In this document: positions 60,868 to 64,000 of the stretch, piece after piece
Layout of the letters: each line of letters begins with the position of its first letter
How positions within the stretch are numbered: the first letter of the stretch is position 1
Assembly: GCF_007860125.1 (NCBI RefSeq)
Contig: NZ_SJPW01000004.1
Coordinates: 94,372-158,371 of the forward strand
DNA: 64,000 nt
Origin: Rubripirellula tenax
GTDB taxonomy: Bacteria > Planctomycetota > Planctomycetia > Pirellulales > Pirellulaceae
Direction of reading: 5' to 3'
Position numbers and translations under genes: made by a program
Notes under the pieces: model-generated
The model's input: the letters and a program-made list of their open reading frames with translations, nothing else
What the model was told of the DNA's origin: nothing
Database searches by the model: none

Positions 60868-61541
60868 GTCGTTGCTTTTGGTACGGTTGGCTGGGCCGAT
60901 CGTTTTTCGTATCGCACGCGATAGACCGGGATGTGCTGCTGGATGCTGCGGCGTTCAAAGTGGGTGCGGTAGTCCAGGTCGTGGGTCGCCTCGACTTCCT
61001 CTTCCGGAATCGGCACGCCAAACTCGGGTGCGATTTCCGCGATCAACTCGATCGTTTGTTCGAAGTAATCCAGCACGTCGGTCCAGAAGTGGAAACGCCC
61101 GCCAACGCGAAGAGCTTTCGAAAAGTTTTGAACGCTGGTGGTGTTCACGACACGTCGTTTGCGATGCTTTTTTTTCCACCAGGGATCGGGGAAGTACACG
61201 TGGACGGCTTCCAAGCTCTCGGCCGCAATTTTCTTCTCGAACAACGGTTCGGCATTCCCGCTGATCATGATTGCATTGGTGACGCCAGCCTTCCGTAATC
61301 GGCCGGCCGCATGCGAGGCGTACTTGCCGATGATTTCGACGCCCAGAAAATTGTGTTTCGGGTGTGCGGCGGACTCGGTCGCCATGAACAGCCCCTTCCC
61401 CGAACCCACTTCGATTTCCAGCGGCAGGTCGTTGCCGAACATCGTTTGGCTGCTAAGCGACTCAGGAAGTTGCTCGATTTCTCGAAACACGGCCGTTAAA
61501 TCCACGTTCGGTTTGGGGCTGCGGATCTGTTGGCGGGGCAT
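60864..61541 (-). CDS. trmB: tRNA (guanine-N7-)-methyltransferase
   Basis: The 225-aa product starts at ATG 61541 (MPRQQIRSPKPNVDLTAVFR). It has the SAM-binding motif LEIEVGSGKGLFMATESAA, HVYFPDPWWKKKHRKRRVVN (the TrmB FPDPW signature with basic run), and a C-terminal TDVLDYFEQTIELI. It methylates G46 in the variable loop of tRNAs. It is convergent with aroC: the two stop codons share bases 60865-60866. Confidence 0.93.
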   Translation of the reverse strand: MPRQQIRSPKPNVDLTAVFREIEQLPESLSSQTMFGNDLPLEIEVGSGKGLFMATESAAHPKHNFLGVEIIGKYASHAAGRLRKAGVTNAIMISGNAEPLFEKKIAAESLEAVHVYFPDPWWKKKHRKRRVVNTTSVQNFSKALRVGGRFHFWTDVLDYFEQTIELIAEIAPEFGVPIPEEEVEATHDLDYRTHFERRSIQQHIPVYRVRYEKRSAQPTVPKATT

Positions 61542-61681
61542 GGTTGACGAGGGTTGAGGGAGTGAAATGGTCGAAAGTGGAAGCTCGAAAACGGCTTTCC
61601 GAGCCACAATCGTAACTTTCTTGGAATTCCCTACAATGCTGGACCGTTCCTGCCCCCGACCCCCTCGATGCGTGCGACACG

Positions 61682-63616
61682 ATGCCCAAGGCTGATGCCG
61701 ACTTTAGCGGACTCCAAATCGCGGCCCTGGAAAGCCGTCGAGCTGCCGACATGAATCGCATGATTCGTCGCTGTGGCGGCACCGCGCACGTCAGCCCGTC
61801 GATGCGAGAGGTGCCGATCGAGCCCAATCGTGGCGCGATCGACTTTGCCTACCGCGTGATCACTGGCGACATCAACATCGTAATCCTCATGACCGGCGTC
61901 GGGTTTCGTTACCTGCTGAAGGCGATCGAACGGCATCTGGACCAGCAGCGATTTCTCGATTCGTTGTCCGACGTGATCACGATTTGCCGCGGCCCGAAAC
62001 CGGCTGCCGCGATGCGTGAGTTTGGTTTGACGTCGACGCATCGAGTCCCCGAGCCCAACACGTGGCGTGAATTGCTGCAGACGATCGACGCCCACGTTCC
62101 GGTCGCCAATCAAGTCGTGGGATTGCAAGAGTACGGCATTACCAACGCATCTTTGGTCGCCGGTTTGGAAGCCCGTGGGGCCACCGTTGAACCGGTTCGC
62201 GTATACGGATGGGAGTTCCCCGAAGACGTCGCGCCGTTGGAAGCGAACGTCCGCGCCATCGCCGCGGGCGAGCGCGACATGCTGCTGCTGACCAGCGCCC
62301 ACCAAGTCGTCAACATGCTTCGCATGGCCGAGCAATTGGATTTGGTCGAACCGCTGCGTGCCGGACTGCATCGAACCGTCATTTCGTCCATCGGTCCGAC
62401 GACATCTCAGATGCTCGAAGAGTGCGATATCCACGTCGATTTTGAACCGAGTCATCCCAAAATGGGACACTTGGTGACGGAATCGGCCGCACGCTGCGAA
62501 GCGATGGTGGCATCGAAACGTCGGCTATTTTCAACTTCCCCCCAATACCGGAGCCAACCTGTGCCGCACGTTTCTGACCAGAGTCTATTCATGCGAGCAT
62601 GTCGCGGCGAAGCGACCGAGCGGACGCCGGTGTGGTTGATGCGCCAAGCCGGTCGCTACATGGCGGAATACCGGGAAGTCCGCGCCAAGCAATCATTCTT
62701 GGAACTGTGCGCCAATCCGACGCTGTGCAGCGAAATCATGTGTACGGCGGTCGATCGATTGAAAGTCGATGCGGCGATCATCTTTTCCGATCTGCTGCCG
62801 ATTTTGGTGCCGATGGGTTTCGATTTGGAGTTCGTTGCCGGTGACGGGCCGGTGATCCACAATCCGATTCGCGAAGCCGACGATCTGGCCCGCGTCAAGG
62901 AACTCGACGATCCACAGCAGCTCGATTTTGTCTATGAAACCGTCCGACAAACGCGAGCCGATTTGCCGGAAACGATTCCTCTAATCGGCTTCGCCGGTTC
63001 GCCATTCACCTTGGCCAGTTACGCGATCGAAGGTGGCGGCAGCCGGCAATACACCAACACGAAACGGTTGATGCAAACCGACTTCGGCGCGTGGAATGCC
63101 TTGATGGAGAAATTGTCCGGCGCGATCACAGTTTATTTGAATCATCAAATCGATGCCGGCGCCCAGTGTGTTCAGTTGTTTGACAGTTGGGCGGGGTGCC
63201 TTTCGCCGACCGATTACGTAAAGTTCGTTTTGCCGTGGATGAAACAGATCATTGCGGGCATTTCGCCCGGTGTTCCGGTGATCAACTTTGCAACCGGCAA
63301 TCCCGAATTATTGCCGTTGTTGCGAGGCGATCGTCGCACCGTCGTCGGCGTCGATTGGCGGATCGGACTCGATACGGCCTGGCAGCGCATCGGTCACGAC
63401 TGTGCCGTTCAAGGCAACCTCGATCCGTCGGTCTTGTTGGCCAATCCCGATGTCATTCGCGTTCGTGTCGCCGACGTGCTCGGTCAAGCCGGTGGCCGGC
63501 CGGGTCACATCTTCAACCTCGGACACGGCGTGCTCAAAGAAACTCCGGTGGAACATGCGATCGCCCTCGTCGACGCGGTGAAGGAACTTTCTCGTCGAGA
63601 GCCCGAAGCGTCGTGA
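61682..63616 (+). CDS. hemDE: Fused uroporphyrinogen-III synthase / uroporphyrinogen decarboxylase
   Basis: A 644-aa protein in which two successive enzymes of haem biosynthesis are one chain. Residues about 1-275 resemble HemD (LQIAALESRRAADMNRMI; ILMTGVGFRYLLKAI; RDMLLLTSAHQVVNMLRMAE), which closes hydroxymethylbilane to uroporphyrinogen III. After a linker, residues about 300-644 are HemE: FMRACRGEATERTPVWLMRQ, AGRYMAEYREVRAKQ, GFAGSPFTLASYAIEGGGSR, LQLFDSWAGCLSPTDY-like, and a C-terminal FNLGHGVLKETPVEHA. HemE decarboxylates uroporphyrinogen III to coproporphyrinogen III. The fusion would allow substrate hand-over. The stop TGA overlaps the GTG start of the next gene. Confidence 0.9.
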   Translation: MPKADADFSGLQIAALESRRAADMNRMIRRCGGTAHVSPSMREVPIEPNRGAIDFAYRVITGDINIVILMTGVGFRYLLKAIERHLDQQRFLDSLSDVITICRGPKPAAAMREFGLTSTHRVPEPNTWRELLQTIDAHVPVANQVVGLQEYGITNASLVAGLEARGATVEPVRVYGWEFPEDVAPLEANVRAIAAGERDMLLLTSAHQVVNMLRMAEQLDLVEPLRAGLHRTVISSIGPTTSQMLEECDIHVDFEPSHPKMGHLVTESAARCEAMVASKRRLFSTSPQYRSQPVPHVSDQSLFMRACRGEATERTPVWLMRQAGRYMAEYREVRAKQSFLELCANPTLCSEIMCTAVDRLKVDAAIIFSDLLPILVPMGFDLEFVAGDGPVIHNPIREADDLARVKELDDPQQLDFVYETVRQTRADLPETIPLIGFAGSPFTLASYAIEGGGSRQYTNTKRLMQTDFGAWNALMEKLSGAITVYLNHQIDAGAQCVQLFDSWAGCLSPTDYVKFVLPWMKQIIAGISPGVPVINFATGNPELLPLLRGDRRTVVGVDWRIGLDTAWQRIGHDCAVQGNLDPSVLLANPDVIRVRVADVLGQAGGRPGHIFNLGHGVLKETPVEHAIALVDAVKELSRREPEAS

Positions 63617-64000
63617 ATCCTCTCGCCATCGTCTGTCCGTTCTGCCCGCTTCATTGTGACGATCTCCTCGTCGACAAAGACGGTGAGCTGAACGTCGCGT
63701 GTTCGATCGCGTCGCAGGCGTTTGCTGCGGCCGTGGAACCGAATCCGATCGCACGCGAAGCCGTGATGCCGCCCCCGAGCGGCGTCGTACGGTTGGCGGC
63801 GTCCCAGGTTTCGCTTTCCGAAGCTCGCGACTTGGCAGGCTTGCTTCGCACCGGCCGAATCGAATTGACGGTGGACGAAACGCCGACCCAAGCAGCCCTT
63901 CGCGCCGCGATCGCTCGGGACGGCAACATCTCGGCAACGTTGGGAGATGTGCGTAAACATGCCAACGTCGTTTGGAGCGTTGGTGATTGCACGGCCTCGA
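63613..64000 (+). CDS. FwdB/FhcB-like formylmethanofuran dehydrogenase subunit B, 5' part
   Basis: The frame starts at GTG 63613, overlapping the hemDE stop by 4 nt (GTGA), and is open to the window edge (129 codons). The N-terminus carries VCPFCPLHCDDLLVDKDGEL, a C-x2-C-x3-C cluster as in FwdB/FhcB, and ends near NISATLGDVRKHANVVWSVGD, the GDVRxxADVVxxxG segment of the same family. In planctomycetes such genes belong to the formyltransferase/hydrolase complex for tetrahydromethanopterin-linked C1 transfer. The catalytic pterin-binding region lies beyond the edge, so the class is probable, not certain. Confidence 0.7.
   Translation, partial: MNPLAIVCPFCPLHCDDLLVDKDGELNVACSIASQAFAAAVEPNPIAREAVMPPPSGVVRLAASQVSLSEARDLAGLLRTGRIELTVDETPTQAALRAAIARDGNISATLGDVRKHANVVWSVGDCTAS

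Overview
The window looks like a chromosome segment from a planctomycete of the Rhodopirellula/Pirellulaceae type. The evidence is two secreted sulfatases, a pectate-lyase-like protein, a Tat-secreted Gfo/Idh/MocA oxidoreductase, an ECF sigma factor of planctomycete style, a lysine-rich histone-H1-like protein, many family-specific unknown proteins, and the start of a formyltransferase/hydrolase (C1 transfer) gene. It splits into an accessory third (1-22.3 kb) and a largely core remainder (22.5-64 kb).

Region 1 (1-6.9 kb) is a chromosomal integron. An IntI-type integrase (5529-6908, +) carries the IntI-specific insert and an extra N-terminal domain. To its left lies a cassette array read on the minus strand, away from intI, as integrons require. 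I found eight related attC sites (about 87-91 bp each, at 119, 585, 1074, 1664, 2230, 2902, 3357 and 4047). Cassette genes usually begin 9-19 nt from the attC before them. Cargo includes the start of a GNAT acetyltransferase, a 57-aa membrane peptide, a four-helix membrane protein, a lipoprotein, a possible SUKH-like protein and unknowns. Two cassettes have no convincing gene. A consensus core site at 4979 and three spaced TTATTATCAC repeats lie between the first cassette and intI.

Region 2 (7-13 kb) is sparse accessory DNA. It holds three small paralogous proteins (G-D-F-x-G-W type), a free-standing FtsH-like (M41) peptidase domain, a NUMOD4/HNH protein and a two-gene minus-strand operon.

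Region 3 (13.1-17.8 kb) is a plus-strand module: DUF1257 (Ycf35-like), DUF2997, a Ycf46-like AAA+ ATPase, a small membrane protein overlapping a lipoprotein, and three planctomycete-specific proteins. Hairpins punctuate most gene boundaries. The function is unknown and this is the strongest candidate for an undescribed system.

Region 4 (18-22.3 kb) holds a 38-bp perfect palindrome, a two-gene operon encoding a possible HUH replication protein, an excisionase-like regulator and a tyrosine recombinase whose ORF runs antisense through a tRNA-Arg(TCG) gene. This looks like one end of an element integrated at the tRNA 3' end. I could not find its other end in the window.

Region 5 (22.5-64 kb) is chromosomal backbone: DinB-like protein, sulfatase plus pectate lyase, sugar kinase, two esterases, thiol oxidoreductase, CutC, a dicarboxylate symporter, transketolase, SurE, GuaA, EttA, histone-like protein, a 1356-aa unknown, a TIM-barrel isomerase, RecA, GlnS, a dihaem cytochrome lipoprotein, GltX, Uma2 protein, ECF sigma factor, BioA, RuvB, oxidoreductase, second sulfatase, AroC, TrmB, a HemD-HemE fusion, and a translationally coupled FhcB/FwdB-like gene cut by the window edge.
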